This document shows, piece by piece, positions 1 to 9,033 of a stretch of DNA of 33,244 bases. Both the position numbers and the translations under genes were made by a program. The notes under the pieces were generated by a model that was not told the origin of the DNA, ran no database searches, and worked only from the letters and a program-made list of their open reading frames with translations. The DNA is from Candidatus Omnitrophota bacterium (GTDB taxonomy: Bacteria > Omnitrophota > Gorgyraeia > Gorgyraeales > Gorgyraeaceae), in assembly GCA_030691625.1 (NCBI GenBank), contig JAUYDX010000048.1, positions 1-33,244 on the forward strand. Direction: 5' to 3'. How positions within the stretch are numbered: position 1 is the stretch's first letter; each line of letters begins with the position of its first letter.

Positions 1-33
1 GGCAACTTGCGAAGTTGGACAGGTGGAAAATAT

Positions 34-978
34 ATGCTATTAGAGATAAAAGATTTAAAAGTAAGTTATGGCGGGGTGGAAGTGGTAAGGGGGGTTGATC
101 TCGCTATTGATAAAGGCGAGTGCGTGGGTCTGATAGGCGAATCAGGGTGCGGTAAAACCACAGTGGGTTTAAGCATTACAAAACTTATACCCAGTTGTAA
201 AGGCAATATCAATGGAGGTGAGATTTTATTCAGCGCCAGGGATATATTGAAACTAGATCCCGAAGAGCTTAGGAAAATAAGAGGACATGAGATTTCTTAC
301 GTGTTTCAGGAGCCTTTCAGCTCGCTGAACCCTGTTTTTACTATTTATGAGCAGATAAGAGAGGCGCTGGAAGAAAAAGATAATAGCGATGCCAGGGTAG
401 CTGAGATTTTAAAAAGCGTGGGGCTGGAGAAGATTATAGGCAGAAAGAATATGTATCCTCACGAGCTTTCAGGCGGAATGCAGCAGAGGGCAATGATAGG
501 CATGGCAATAGCGTCTAAGCCGAGCATTGTAGTGCTGGACGAACCTACAACAGCGCTCGACGTCACTGTCCAGCGCCAGATACTGGACCTTATAATGGAG
601 CTTAAAGAAAAAATGGGACTTGCGATTTTATTCATATCGCATGACTTAAGGATGGTTTTTAATATCGCTGACAGGATATCTATTATGTACGCGGGTAAGA
701 TAATGGAAAGCGGCTTAAAGGAAAAAATAGCTTCGCGACCAGCGCATCCTTATACGATGGGCCTGATAGATTCAATCCCCTCTTTGGAGCACAGGAAAAG
801 GACTTTTAACGCAATAGGCGGGAAAGCGCCTTTGTTTTCAGATCTGCCCAGGGGGTGCAAATTTTATCCCAGGTGCAGATTCAGGATAGACAAGTGTCTG
901 GAAAAAGAGCCAGAACTTGAAAACGTATCCAGCGGCCAGGCGTCAAGGTGTATAAGAGTGAGGGATGTTGTTCATTAA
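34..978 (+). CDS. Oligopeptide/dipeptide ABC transporter ATP-binding protein (OppD/DppD type)
   Basis: Walker A GESGCGKTT, signature LSGGMQQR, Walker B IVVLDEPTTALD, C-terminal oligopeptide-type motif PRGCKFYPRCRFRIDKC. The listed ORF starts at 7, but ATG at 34 (MLLEIKDLKVSYGG) after aggtgg is the better start. Confidence 0.93.
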   Translation: MLLEIKDLKVSYGGVEVVRGVDLAIDKGECVGLIGESGCGKTTVGLSITKLIPSCKGNINGGEILFSARDILKLDPEELRKIRGHEISYVFQEPFSSLNPVFTIYEQIREALEEKDNSDARVAEILKSVGLEKIIGRKNMYPHELSGGMQQRAMIGMAIASKPSIVVLDEPTTALDVTVQRQILDLIMELKEKMGLAILFISHDLRMVFNIADRISIMYAGKIMESGLKEKIASRPAHPYTMGLIDSIPSLEHRKRTFNAIGGKAPLFSDLPRGCKFYPRCRFRIDKCLEKEPELENVSSGQASRCIRVRDVVH

Positions 979-987
979 CCAATTCCA

Positions 988-1030
988 AACAACTTGACAC
1001 TACAAACATTGTTACAAGTGTAAAGTTGTT
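988..1030. repeat. 43-nt imperfect palindrome AACAACTTGACAC...GTGTAAAGTTGTT (family P43, copy 1)
   Basis: Arms AACAACTT/AAGTTGTT; nearly identical to 17591-17633 and related to 33168-33210. Confidence 0.85.
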
Positions 1031-1053
1031 GGGGTTTAGAGGCGGCAAGAGAT

Positions 1054-1806
1054 ATGGAGCTTGTAAGAGTTAACAATTTATGCAAAACTTTTAAGAAACA
1101 CGCTGTGCCTGCTGTGGACGGGGTGAGTTTTTCTGTTTTTAAGGGAGAGGTCCTGGGCCTCGTGGGCGAATCGGGATGCGGCAAGACCACGCTCGCGAAA
1201 TTGATATTGCGCCTGGCAGGCGCTGATAAAGGCAGTGTCTATTATAAAGGAATGGATTTACTAGGGATTTCCCATGGCGAGATGAGAGGGATGCGAAAAA
1301 GTTTACAGATAATATTTCAGGATCCGTACGCGTCTTTAGATCCCAGAATGAGGATAGGCAGCGTAATAGAAGAGGTTTTTGATATTCATAAGGATATCCC
1401 TTCGGCTGAAAGGAAAAGTAAAACCATAGAGCTTTTAGAGTCAGTAGGCCTGGGAGAGGCGTATCTGGCCAGGATGCCTTCAGAGCTATCAGGAGGGGAG
1501 CGCCAGAGGGTGGGGATCGCGAGGGCGCTGGCCACTGACCCGGAATTTATAATATGCGACGAGCCTGTTTCAAGCCTTGATATTTCTATTCAGGCGCAGA
1601 TATTGAATCTTTTAATAGAACTGCAGAAGAAAAAGAATCTTACGTATTTATTTATAAGCCACGACCTCGGAGTGATAGGCTCTATATGCGACAGGGTCAT
1701 GGTCATGCAGTCAGGACGGATAGTGGAAATGGAAAAATGCGAAGATGTATTTAAAAATCCTAAAGAGGATTATACCAAGACCCTTTTAAAGGCGGTATTC
1801 TTATGA
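1054..1806 (+). CDS. Oligopeptide/dipeptide ABC transporter ATP-binding protein (OppF/DppF type), lacking an evident C-terminal HPY motif
   Basis: GESGCGKTT, LSGGERQRVGIARAL, FIICDEPVSSLD; ends NPKEDYTKTLLKAVFL. Confidence 0.92.
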   Translation: MELVRVNNLCKTFKKHAVPAVDGVSFSVFKGEVLGLVGESGCGKTTLAKLILRLAGADKGSVYYKGMDLLGISHGEMRGMRKSLQIIFQDPYASLDPRMRIGSVIEEVFDIHKDIPSAERKSKTIELLESVGLGEAYLARMPSELSGGERQRVGIARALATDPEFIICDEPVSSLDISIQAQILNLLIELQKKKNLTYLFISHDLGVIGSICDRVMVMQSGRIVEMEKCEDVFKNPKEDYTKTLLKAVFL

Positions 1807-3011
1807 ATATAAGAGCGATGCGGATAATAGATTACTGGCTGGGCAGGCCATTATGCTTTTTATTCAGCGTAGCGAATTTTATTGCGAGGATAATAGGGCT
1901 TGGCAGGAGAAAGCAGAAGGCCGGGCAAGAAAAGATATTATTTATAAAGCTTTCAGAGATGGGAGCAATAGTCCTGGCGTATCCTCTTATGAATAAGATG
2001 AAAGAAGAGCGCCAGTCAGAGGAGATGTTCTTTTTAACGTTTTCAAAGAATAGGGACATATTTAAGATATTAGGCGGGATTATCCCGGATAAGAACATTT
2101 TTGTTATACGCGAGGACTGTATATTTTTATTTATTATGGATACGTTTCGGGTTATCAGTAAGATAAGAAAGGAAAAGATAGATATAGTCTTTGATCTAGA
2201 GCTTTTCTCGCGCTTTACATCGATACTGGCGTATTTAAGTAATGCCAGAAAAAGCATAGGGTATTTTAAGTTTACATTTGAAGGTTTGTACAGGGGTAGT
2301 CTTTTGACCCACAGGTTCCAGTATAATCCGTTCTTACATATCAGTAAGTCGTATCTGGCTTTACTGCAGGGGATCGAAAAAGAAAAGAAGCTAAGCCCGG
2401 AATTAGAAAAAAGAATAGAGGATTCAGAAGTCAGCCTGCCCGGGTTTATTTCAGAGACAAAGATAAAAGATGCGATGAAACAGAGATTAAATGAATGCGG
2501 CATAGGCCAGGGAAAGAGGATCATACTTATAAATCCCGGAGAAGGGGCTTTGCCTTTAAGAGAATGGCCCATAGAGAATTTTATAGCATTATCCAGGAGG
2601 ATTTTGGAAAATAGCGCTGACTGCATCGTAATCATCGGCACTAAAGACGCTTCAAAAAAGTCAAAATTACTCTCCGGCGCGCTTAATAATAAAAGGTGCG
2701 TGGATTTTACGGGTAAGACAAGTCTGGATGAACTCATGGAATTATTCAATATCGCCAGTATTTTAATCACAAACGACTGCGGATTAGCGCATCTGGCAGC
2801 GCTTACCCCTATAAAAAAGCTGGTTTTTTTCGGCCCGGAAACCCCGCGCGTTTTCGGGCCATTAGGCGATAATAATACTATTTTTTATTCACACCTGCCG
2901 TGCTCCCCGTGCCTGTCCGCTTTTAACAACAGGGACTCACAGTGCCGTGACAACAAATGCCTCAAGGCAATTGACCCAAATTATGTATATCAATTAATTA
3001 AAGATTTGTAG
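1803..3011 (+). CDS. Glycosyltransferase family 9 (ADP-heptose:LPS heptosyltransferase-like)
   Basis: KILFIKLSEMGAIVLAYPLMNKMK start; INPGEGALPLREWPIENFIALSRRI; LITNDCGLAHLAALTPIKKLVFFGPETPRVFGPLG; C-terminal Cys cluster. Overlaps the upstream stop. Confidence 0.9.
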   Translation: MNIRAMRIIDYWLGRPLCFLFSVANFIARIIGLGRRKQKAGQEKILFIKLSEMGAIVLAYPLMNKMKEERQSEEMFFLTFSKNRDIFKILGGIIPDKNIFVIREDCIFLFIMDTFRVISKIRKEKIDIVFDLELFSRFTSILAYLSNARKSIGYFKFTFEGLYRGSLLTHRFQYNPFLHISKSYLALLQGIEKEKKLSPELEKRIEDSEVSLPGFISETKIKDAMKQRLNECGIGQGKRIILINPGEGALPLREWPIENFIALSRRILENSADCIVIIGTKDASKKSKLLSGALNNKRCVDFTGKTSLDELMELFNIASILITNDCGLAHLAALTPIKKLVFFGPETPRVFGPLGDNNTIFYSHLPCSPCLSAFNNRDSQCRDNKCLKAIDPNYVYQLIKDL

Positions 3012-3036
3012 GGGACGGTTTAAAACCGTCCCCTAC
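3008..3036. repeat. 29-nt perfect palindrome GTAGGGGACGGTTTAAAACCGTCCCCTAC (family P29, copy 1)
   Basis: 14-bp arms around a central base. Its TAG is the stop codon of the GT9 gene. Confidence 0.95.
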
Positions 3037-3053
3037 GATTCCAAAAATTTTTC

Positions 3054-3082
3054 TTGAAAAAATATAGTTTATATGGTATAAT
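3054..3082 (+). promoter_or_regulatory. Sigma70-like promoter TTGAAA-N17-TATAAT with TGG extended -10
   Basis: Direct read; 34 bp upstream of the ATG at 3117. Confidence 0.7.
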
Positions 3083-3116
3083 TTTAAAAGATTATAAAAG
3101 TATTTAGGAGTCTATT

Positions 3117-4412
3117 ATGTTTTCAAACAAGCCTTATTTAAAAATAATTTCAACCACAGTATTTTTAATATTCTTATTAACTAATGTATACCCTTCTTGT
3201 GCATTAGCTTTAAGGCCTAATTTGATGGGAGATAAGGGAAAAGAAGGCCTTAGATGGAAAATTGCTGTGCAAGAAGTCGCAAAATTCAGTATACATAATT
3301 ACAGGCCTGGATGGACATTTAAAGGGTGGGTAGTTAGTAAAAAAGCTATAATAGATAATTTTAGAATTTTTCATGGAGGTTGGAGGGAGAAAGAAGGTGC
3401 ATCTATAACTGCTCAGGACAGAAAGGAAGCTCTAAAATTGGTTAGGATTCTTGCGAGAAAACTTGCTGAGAATAGAATAGAAACTTATTCTACATTGACA
3501 TATGCCATTCCTGATATAGCGTTAAGAGCGCTAAATATTGACGAGTTTAAGCTACTTATAGGTATTGGAATAGAGCTTGCTAAGCGCGGAGAAAATCCCT
3601 CCGAGATATTACAATTTTGTTCGAACATAGTTTGGTTGGTAAGAGGTATTAACGAGCCGGAACTATTTGCAGATCTAGTAATAGAAGCAGTTGCCAATCA
3701 TGATATAGATCAAATAGACTCAGTTGATAAAATAAGATATTATCTTCCTAAAGTAGGAATAATAACAGACAACGAAGCAAAAAAGCTATTTATGATTCTT
3801 GGAATAGAGCTTTTTAGAAATAAGGCAAATCCTTCGGGATTAGAGCCTTCTATTATATATGAAGCGTCAGCGAGAAACATTGAGGTGCTGAGAAAGTTTA
3901 TAGATATGGGAATAAATTTAGCTAAACATGGAGAAGAACCCTGGGAGCTATTAATGCAGACTATTCCAGATGAATATGAAGTATTGCCAAATGATAATGC
4001 GCGGCGTCTATTTATAGATCTCGGTATAGAACTTAGTAGGGAGGGAGTAAAACCTGATGTTGCTTTGTATGCTTTTTCTGAGGCAAGTTTGTTAACACGG
4101 GATCAGAAAAAATTACAATCTATATATAATGAATTATTAAAGCTCAATATAAAACTTAGTCAAGAAGGTGTCAAACTTGAGCCGTGGCATTTAAGAGAAT
4201 CTATGGCTAATTTGACTAAGGTGGCAATAACTGCCAATAGTGATGAAATACGCAAAGAATTATATGCGGAATTTGAAAAGGCAGTAATAAAACTTTCTGT
4301 AACAGATGAAGGTCTTTATGGGCTAAGCGCTCTTCAGGAAATACCCCCTATTATTACTGATATTAAAGAAAAAGTCCAATACGTTACGAATGCTTTAAGA
4401 AATGCTTTATAG
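3117..4412 (+). CDS. Putative secreted alpha-helical repeat protein, unknown function
   Basis: N-terminal signal peptide ISTTVFLIFLLTNVYPSCALA then LRPNL; aggag SD; internal repeats of the form F-I-x-x-GIELxxxGxxPxxxL. Confidence 0.8.
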   Translation: MFSNKPYLKIISTTVFLIFLLTNVYPSCALALRPNLMGDKGKEGLRWKIAVQEVAKFSIHNYRPGWTFKGWVVSKKAIIDNFRIFHGGWREKEGASITAQDRKEALKLVRILARKLAENRIETYSTLTYAIPDIALRALNIDEFKLLIGIGIELAKRGENPSEILQFCSNIVWLVRGINEPELFADLVIEAVANHDIDQIDSVDKIRYYLPKVGIITDNEAKKLFMILGIELFRNKANPSGLEPSIIYEASARNIEVLRKFIDMGINLAKHGEEPWELLMQTIPDEYEVLPNDNARRLFIDLGIELSREGVKPDVALYAFSEASLLTRDQKKLQSIYNELLKLNIKLSQEGVKLEPWHLRESMANLTKVAITANSDEIRKELYAEFEKAVIKLSVTDEGLYGLSALQEIPPIITDIKEKVQYVTNALRNAL

Positions 4413-4470
4413 TAGTTCATAGATACAGATAAACAAGACTACTTTAATTAAAGTTTGATTAACTATTTTA

Positions 4471-4510
4471 ACCGCGTAGGAAGCCTAAAGGCCACCTACG
4501 CGGTTTTTTT
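4471..4510 (+). terminator. Rho-independent terminator-like hairpin (ACCGCGTAGGAAGCC-TAAA-GGCCACCTACGCGGT) followed by T7
   Basis: 15-bp stem with two mismatches, TAAA loop and 7-T tract. Confidence 0.8.
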
Positions 4511-4550
4511 ATGCAGTTTTTCATTAAAATAGGAAATTAAATCAACTATA

Positions 4551-4614
4551 GATCCTTCGGCTGTCAGCCTCAGGATCAAGCAAAATTGCGCTACGCATGG
4601 CAATTTTGCTTGAC
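4551..4614. repeat. Composite two-hairpin element GATCCTTCGGCTG...CAGCCTCAGGATCAAG...CTTGAC (family A, copy 1)
   Basis: GATCCT/AGGATC with GGCTG/CAGCC stem, then TCAAGCAAAATTGC/GCAATTTTGCTTGA stem. Paralogous architecture at 19495-19561. Confidence 0.8.
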
Positions 4615-4638
4615 AAGGTTCATCACTTGTGATACACT
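4610..4638 (+). promoter_or_regulatory. Promoter TTGACA-N17-TACACT; the -35 is formed by the end of the upstream repeat
   Basis: Direct read; upstream of the TA operon. Confidence 0.65.
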
Positions 4639-4662
4639 TTTATTTAGAGGGAGGGAAGGGTT

Positions 4663-4893
4663 ATGTCAACTAAGCATCCGAGGTTAAATGTTGTGCTGGA
4701 GGAGCCTTTGTATATGTCACTGAAGAGGCTTGCGAAGAAAGAGGGTATGTCTTTGTCGCTGAAGGCAAGGGACTTGATACGCGAGTCTCTTGCTGAGTAT
4801 GAGGATTCTTACTGGTCTAAAAAGGCAGAGGCAAGGGAAAAGACGTTTCATCCGCATAAGGCAATGACCCATAAAAAGGTATGGAATGATTAG
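4663..4893 (+). CDS. Ribbon-helix-helix-type antitoxin (type II TA)
   Basis: PRLNVVLEEPLYMSLKRLAKKEGMSLSLKARDLIRESL resembles RHH antitoxins; immediately followed by a RelE/ParE-like gene. Confidence 0.75.
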   Translation: MSTKHPRLNVVLEEPLYMSLKRLAKKEGMSLSLKARDLIRESLAEYEDSYWSKKAEAREKTFHPHKAMTHKKVWND

Positions 4894-5169
4894 ATGGACT
4901 ATAATATTCTATATCATCATCTGATTAAAAAAGAAGATCTGCCAGGGATACCTGTAAATATCAGAGATAGAATTAAGGCGGCTATTGAAGAGAGACTGCT
5001 TAAAGAGCCATTTCTGGCAGGCGCGCCATTGCGCCATAGTTTAAAAGGACATAGGAAGATGCGGATAGGAGATTATCGGATTATTTATAGAATAGAAAAG
5101 AATAATATTATAGTGTTAAAAATAGGGCATAGAAAAGATATATACTGGAAGGTTTTTTCTAGAATATAG
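4894..5169 (+). CDS. RelE/ParE-superfamily toxin
   Basis: APLRHSLKGHRKMRIGDYRIIYRIEKNNIIVLKIGHRKDIY is typical of RelE/ParE; starts directly after the antitoxin stop. Confidence 0.88.
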   Translation: MDYNILYHHLIKKEDLPGIPVNIRDRIKAAIEERLLKEPFLAGAPLRHSLKGHRKMRIGDYRIIYRIEKNNIIVLKIGHRKDIYWKVFSRI

Positions 5170-5190
5170 ATTGCTTTGCTTTGGTTGCCA

Positions 5191-5219
5191 TTGACATAAC
5201 CCGTGTCGTCTGGTATATT
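5191..5219 (+). promoter_or_regulatory. Promoter TTGACA-N17-TATATT (TGG extended -10), 7 nt before the ATG
   Basis: Direct read; start codon at 5227 implies a leaderless transcript. Confidence 0.7.
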
Positions 5220-5226
5220 AACCAAT

Positions 5227-5430
5227 ATGAGTAATGCGAACGAAATAAGACATAGTCATTTCAGGCAGTTTGAGAAATTGACGCCGGAAGAGCGGATTAG
5301 ATGGGCGCTTAGCGCAGGCTATTCGCTATGGCAGGCCATGCCAAAAGATTCTAAGAAATACGCTGAAAGGTTGAGAAATGGCTGGAAAAAATATCTTTCC
5401 TGTTCCAGAAATTCCGTTAAAAGCCCTTAA
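5227..5430 (+). CDS. Small hypothetical protein paired with a nucleotidyltransferase
   Basis: MSNANEIRHSHFRQFEKLTPEERIRWALSAGYSLWQAM; overlaps the downstream NTase ORF. ATG at 5227 preferred over GTG at 5203. Confidence 0.65.
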   Translation: MSNANEIRHSHFRQFEKLTPEERIRWALSAGYSLWQAMPKDSKKYAERLRNGWKKYLSCSRNSVKSP

Positions 5431-5878
5431 GAGATTCGCTGGAGAAAAGCTCCCGTTTGTTATTGTTGGCGGAGTGGCTATCGCGCTACATGGTATTCCC
5501 AGGAGTACGATAGATATTGACATTGTGATGCCTGCAGAGGCTGAGGCAGCAGGGAAACTATTTTCAGTGATGCGGCATGCAGGCCTTTTAAGCCGCGACA
5601 GATACATTTTTACACTCATAGACAAGCCGCATTTATTAATCGGACAGTGGATGACATTGCAGGATAAGTCAGGCATGGAGATTATTGACATATTTTTTGA
5701 AAGCGAAAAAGAGTTTACAGGGCTTTTGAAACACGCAAAGAAAATAAAAATGGCAAGGTTAAATTTTTATGTAGCGTCTCTGGATGACCTTGAAAGAATG
5801 AAGAGGATGTCTGCTAGGGCTATAGATATGGCAGACATTGCTTTAATAGAAGAGAAGAAAGGCAGTAAAGATAAGTAG
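5378..5878 (+). CDS. Nucleotidyltransferase, AbiEii/DUF6036-like
   Basis: FVIVGGVAIALHGIPRSTIDIDIVM NTase motif (GG...D-x-D). Confidence 0.8.
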   Translation: MAGKNIFPVPEIPLKALKRFAGEKLPFVIVGGVAIALHGIPRSTIDIDIVMPAEAEAAGKLFSVMRHAGLLSRDRYIFTLIDKPHLLIGQWMTLQDKSGMEIIDIFFESEKEFTGLLKHAKKIKMARLNFYVASLDDLERMKRMSARAIDMADIALIEEKKGSKDK

Positions 5879-5937
5879 GTAAGATTGCTTCGGCCGCATT
5901 TGGCGGCCTCGCAATGGGCATTATATTAACCACCCTA

Positions 5938-5971
5938 ACCGCGTAGGAGGCCTAAAGGCCACCTACGCGGT
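5938..5971. repeat. 34-nt hairpin ACCGCGTAGGAGGCCTAAAGGCCACCTACGCGGT, possible terminator
   Basis: 33/34 identical to 4471-4504; followed by ttttatta. Confidence 0.85.
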
Positions 5972-5983
5972 TTTATTATTTAA

Positions 5984-6012
5984 TTGCATTTTATGCAGGG
6001 GTATTGTAAAAT
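5984..6012 (+). promoter_or_regulatory. Promoter TTGCAT-N17-TAAAAT, 9 nt before the ATG
   Basis: Direct read; glgC ATG at 6022 with no SD. Confidence 0.6.
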
Positions 6013-6021
6013 AAATTCTCT

Positions 6022-7236
6022 ATGAGAAATGTGCTTACTTTTATAATGGCTGGGGGGAAGGGCGAGAGGCTTTCTCCGCTCACAAAGGATAGGACCAAGC
6101 CTGCGGTGCCTTTCGGGGGCATATACAGGATTATAGATTTTACGCTTTCAAACTGCATCAATTCCGACCTCAGGAAGATACATGTGCTTACCCAGTACAA
6201 GTCTTATTCGCTTACAAGGCATATCTCTATGGGATGGAATGTGCTGAACGGCGAACTGGGCGAATATATAGACGCTATACCTGCGCAGCAGAGGGTGGAT
6301 GAGGAGTGGTATAAGGGCACAGCTGATTCTATTTATCAGAATATATACGCTATTGAGGATGAAAAGCCGGAATATGTTTTGATCCTGGCAGGGGATCATG
6401 TGTATAAAATGGATTACAGAGAGATGCTGAACTTCCATAAGGAGAAGAAAGCGGATCTTACTGTGAGTGTGATAGAGGTGCCGAAAGAAAGAGCGGGAGA
6501 ATTCGGCGTATGCGAGATAGATAAAGACAGTAAGGTAAAAAACATTGTAGAAAAGCCAAAGAAGCAGGTGGAAAATATAAGCGGCGGAAAGACTGTTTAC
6601 GCGTCAATGGGGATTTATATATTTAATACTGAGACGCTGGAAAAGATACTGGAAAAAGACGCCAAGAATGAAAAGTCCAGCCATGATTTCGCGAAAGACA
6701 TTATTCCAATGATGATAGCTTCCAGCAGGGTTTACGCGTTTAATTTAAGAGATAAAGAGGCAGGTAATCCTAAGTACTGGAGGGATGTGGGTAGTATTGA
6801 TGCCTATTTTGAGGCCAATATGGATTTAATCCAGGTGATACCGCCGATAAATATATATGATAAGGAATGGCCTTTCAGGACTTATCAGGAGCAGTATGGC
6901 CCGGCAAAGAGCGTGTGGGCAGAAGAGGACACGAATAGGATAGGCATGGCATTGAATTCTATCATATCAAATGGCTGCATAATAAGCGGCGGAAAGGTAA
7001 AGTCCAGCATCCTTTCTCCTGATGTGAGGATAAACAGTTTTTCAGAGGTGTCGGATTCAATACTGATGGAAGGCGTGGACATAGGCAGGTACGCTAAGGT
7101 GCGCAGGGCCATAATAGATAAAAACGTGAAAGTGCCGCAGAAGATGGAAATAGGATATGATCTGAAAGAGGACAAAAAGAGATTTACCGTAACAGAATCC
7201 GGAATAGTAGTCATACCAAAGGGCATGGTGTTATAG
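6022..7236 (+). CDS. glgC: Glucose-1-phosphate adenylyltransferase
   Basis: IMAGGKGERLSPLTKDRTKPAVPFGGIYRIIDFTLSNCINSD; ILAGDHVYKMDY; YWRDVGSIDAYFEANMDL; length 404 aa. Confidence 0.97.
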   Translation: MRNVLTFIMAGGKGERLSPLTKDRTKPAVPFGGIYRIIDFTLSNCINSDLRKIHVLTQYKSYSLTRHISMGWNVLNGELGEYIDAIPAQQRVDEEWYKGTADSIYQNIYAIEDEKPEYVLILAGDHVYKMDYREMLNFHKEKKADLTVSVIEVPKERAGEFGVCEIDKDSKVKNIVEKPKKQVENISGGKTVYASMGIYIFNTETLEKILEKDAKNEKSSHDFAKDIIPMMIASSRVYAFNLRDKEAGNPKYWRDVGSIDAYFEANMDLIQVIPPINIYDKEWPFRTYQEQYGPAKSVWAEEDTNRIGMALNSIISNGCIISGGKVKSSILSPDVRINSFSEVSDSILMEGVDIGRYAKVRRAIIDKNVKVPQKMEIGYDLKEDKKRFTVTESGIVVIPKGMVL

Positions 7237-7686
7237 ATGATACGAAAAGCTACGATAAGCGACATAAAGGAAATTCAGGATCTTATAAATTTTTACGCGA
7301 AACAGGACCGGATGCTGCCCAGGTCATTGAACGAGCTTTACGAAAATATAAGGGATTTCTTTGTTTATGAAGAAGGCGGGAAGATTTTAGGGTGCTGCGG
7401 CCTGCATATCGCGTGGGAGAATCTGGCTGAGATAAAATCGCTTGCTGTAGAAGAATCCCAGCAGAAAAAAGGCATAGGCGAGAAGCTGGTAAAAGAGGCC
7501 CTGGATGACGCCAGGAAACTCAAGGTAAAAAGGGTTTTTGCCCTGACCTACGCGCCTGTATTTTTTGAAAAATTAGGGTTCAAGAGAATAGAACACGCGG
7601 AACTGCCGCACAAGATCTGGTCAGAGTGCATTAAATGCGTGAAGTTTCCTGACTGCGCGGAAAACGCGCTGGCGATGGATATTTAG
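7237..7686 (+). CDS. argA: GNAT N-acetyltransferase, short ArgA-like (probable N-acetylglutamate synthase)
   Basis: AEIKSLAVEESQQKKGIGEKLVKEAL acetyl-CoA loop; FFEKLGF; C-terminal KIWSECIKCVKFPDCAE typical of short ArgA. Confidence 0.8.
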   Translation: MIRKATISDIKEIQDLINFYAKQDRMLPRSLNELYENIRDFFVYEEGGKILGCCGLHIAWENLAEIKSLAVEESQQKKGIGEKLVKEALDDARKLKVKRVFALTYAPVFFEKLGFKRIEHAELPHKIWSECIKCVKFPDCAENALAMDI

Positions 7687-7767
7687 TTCTCGACTAAGCT
7701 TACGTGTATAGTAGCTATGTCCGCTCGAACAATATTCTTCGAGCGAAGTCGAGAAGAATATTGTGAA
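7687..7767. repeat. TTCTCGAC...GTCGAGAA nested hairpin element (family S, copy 1)
   Basis: Outer TTCTCGAC/GTCGAGAA, inner CGCTCGAACAATATTCTTCGAGCG, alternative ACAATATTCTTC/GAAGAATATTGT pairing. Confidence 0.8.
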
Positions 7768-7769
7768 TT

Positions 7770-9032
7770 ATGGCATATACGATCACTGAAAAGATATTAC
7801 TGGCTCATGCGGATAAGAAGACTGTGGCGCCTGGGGATTTTATCTACGCGAAGATAGACCTCGCGCTCGGTAACGATATTACCGCGCCTATAGCGATACA
7901 GGAGTTCGAGGCAATCGGAGCGAAAAAGGTTTTTGACAGACGAAAAATAGCGCTTGTGCCGGATCACTTTACCCCTGCGAAAGACAAGAAAAGCGCGGAG
8001 CAGGCGAAGGTGCTGGCAAATTTCGCGAAGAAACACAAGATAGAGAATTATTTTGAAGTGGGCAGGATGGGAGTGGAGCACGCGCTTTTGCCAGAGAAGG
8101 GGCTCGTGGGGCCAGGGGATCTGGTCATAGGCGCTGATTCGCATACGTGCACATACGGCGCGCTCGGCGCGTTTTCTACAGGTATTGGATCTACTGATCT
8201 CGCGGCAGGGTTTATAACAGGGTGCGTGTGGCTTAAAGTACCCGAGACTATTAAATTTGTTTATAGCGGAAAATTGAAAAAATGGGTCGGAGGCAAAGAT
8301 CTGATTTTACATACTATAGGCGATATAGGCGTGGACGGCGCTTTATATATGGCAATGGAATTCACAGGTGACGCAATAAAGGCCTTACCGATGGATGACA
8401 GATTCGCAATGTGCAATATGGCAATAGAGGCAGGAGGCAAATCAGGTATTATAGAGCCGGACGAGATCACGAAAAAATATGTTACTAGCGAGGGCAGAAA
8501 AAAGAAGGGCGTATTCTATAAAAGCGATGAAGGCGCGAAATATCACAAGGTAATAGAATATGACGCGGATAAAATAGAGCCGCAGGTTTCAGCGCCGCAT
8601 CTGCCGAGTAATTCCGGGCCTGTGAGCAAATTTAAAAAGGTAAATATAGACCAGTCAGTTATCGGGTCGTGCACTAATGGAAGGATTTCAGATTTAAGGA
8701 TAGCCGCGCAGATTTTAAAAGGGAAAACTGCGAATTCGCGCGTAAGGCTTATAATAATCCCTGCGACCCAGAAGATATATAACCAGGCGATAAAAGAAGG
8801 CCTGGCTGAAATATTTTTAAAGGCGGGCGGGGTGTTTTCTACGCCGAGCTGCGGGCCGTGCCTGGGCGGGCATCTGGGGATACTGGCGAGCGGAGAAAAG
8901 GCAATTGCCACCACAAACAGGAATTTCAGGGGCAGGATGGGTAGTCCTGACAGCGAGGTATATCTCTCAAATCCGGCTGTGGCTGCGGCAAGCGCTATTA
9001 AGGGAAGAATCGCGCATCCGGAAGAGGTTTGA
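7770..9032 (+). CDS. leuC: 3-isopropylmalate dehydratase large subunit
   Basis: Aconitase-superfamily motifs: [80 protein letters not shown]. Confidence 0.93.
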   Translation: MAYTITEKILLAHADKKTVAPGDFIYAKIDLALGNDITAPIAIQEFEAIGAKKVFDRRKIALVPDHFTPAKDKKSAEQAKVLANFAKKHKIENYFEVGRMGVEHALLPEKGLVGPGDLVIGADSHTCTYGALGAFSTGIGSTDLAAGFITGCVWLKVPETIKFVYSGKLKKWVGGKDLILHTIGDIGVDGALYMAMEFTGDAIKALPMDDRFAMCNMAIEAGGKSGIIEPDEITKKYVTSEGRKKKGVFYKSDEGAKYHKVIEYDADKIEPQVSAPHLPSNSGPVSKFKKVNIDQSVIGSCTNGRISDLRIAAQILKGKTANSRVRLIIIPATQKIYNQAIKEGLAEIFLKAGGVFSTPSCGPCLGGHLGILASGEKAIATTNRNFRGRMGSPDSEVYLSNPAVAAASAIKGRIAHPEEV

Positions 9033-9033
9033 T

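Noticed and set aside
1832-2770. 312-aa antisense ORF opposite the GT9 gene
   Set aside because: Overlaps a well-supported coding gene; Ser/Ile/Phe-rich composition typical of a shadow ORF.
3008-3036. P29 palindromes as simple intrinsic terminators
   Set aside because: Not followed by a U-tract and found inside apparent operons; terminator function not supported from sequence alone.
4441-4454. ACTTTAATTAAAGT palindrome
   Set aside because: Short AT-rich self-complementary sequence, plausible by chance in this composition.
8905-9033. N-terminal 43 residues of the listed leuD ORF
   Set aside because: Overlaps leuC in another frame; LeuD homology begins at MKFKGKVWKF (9034).
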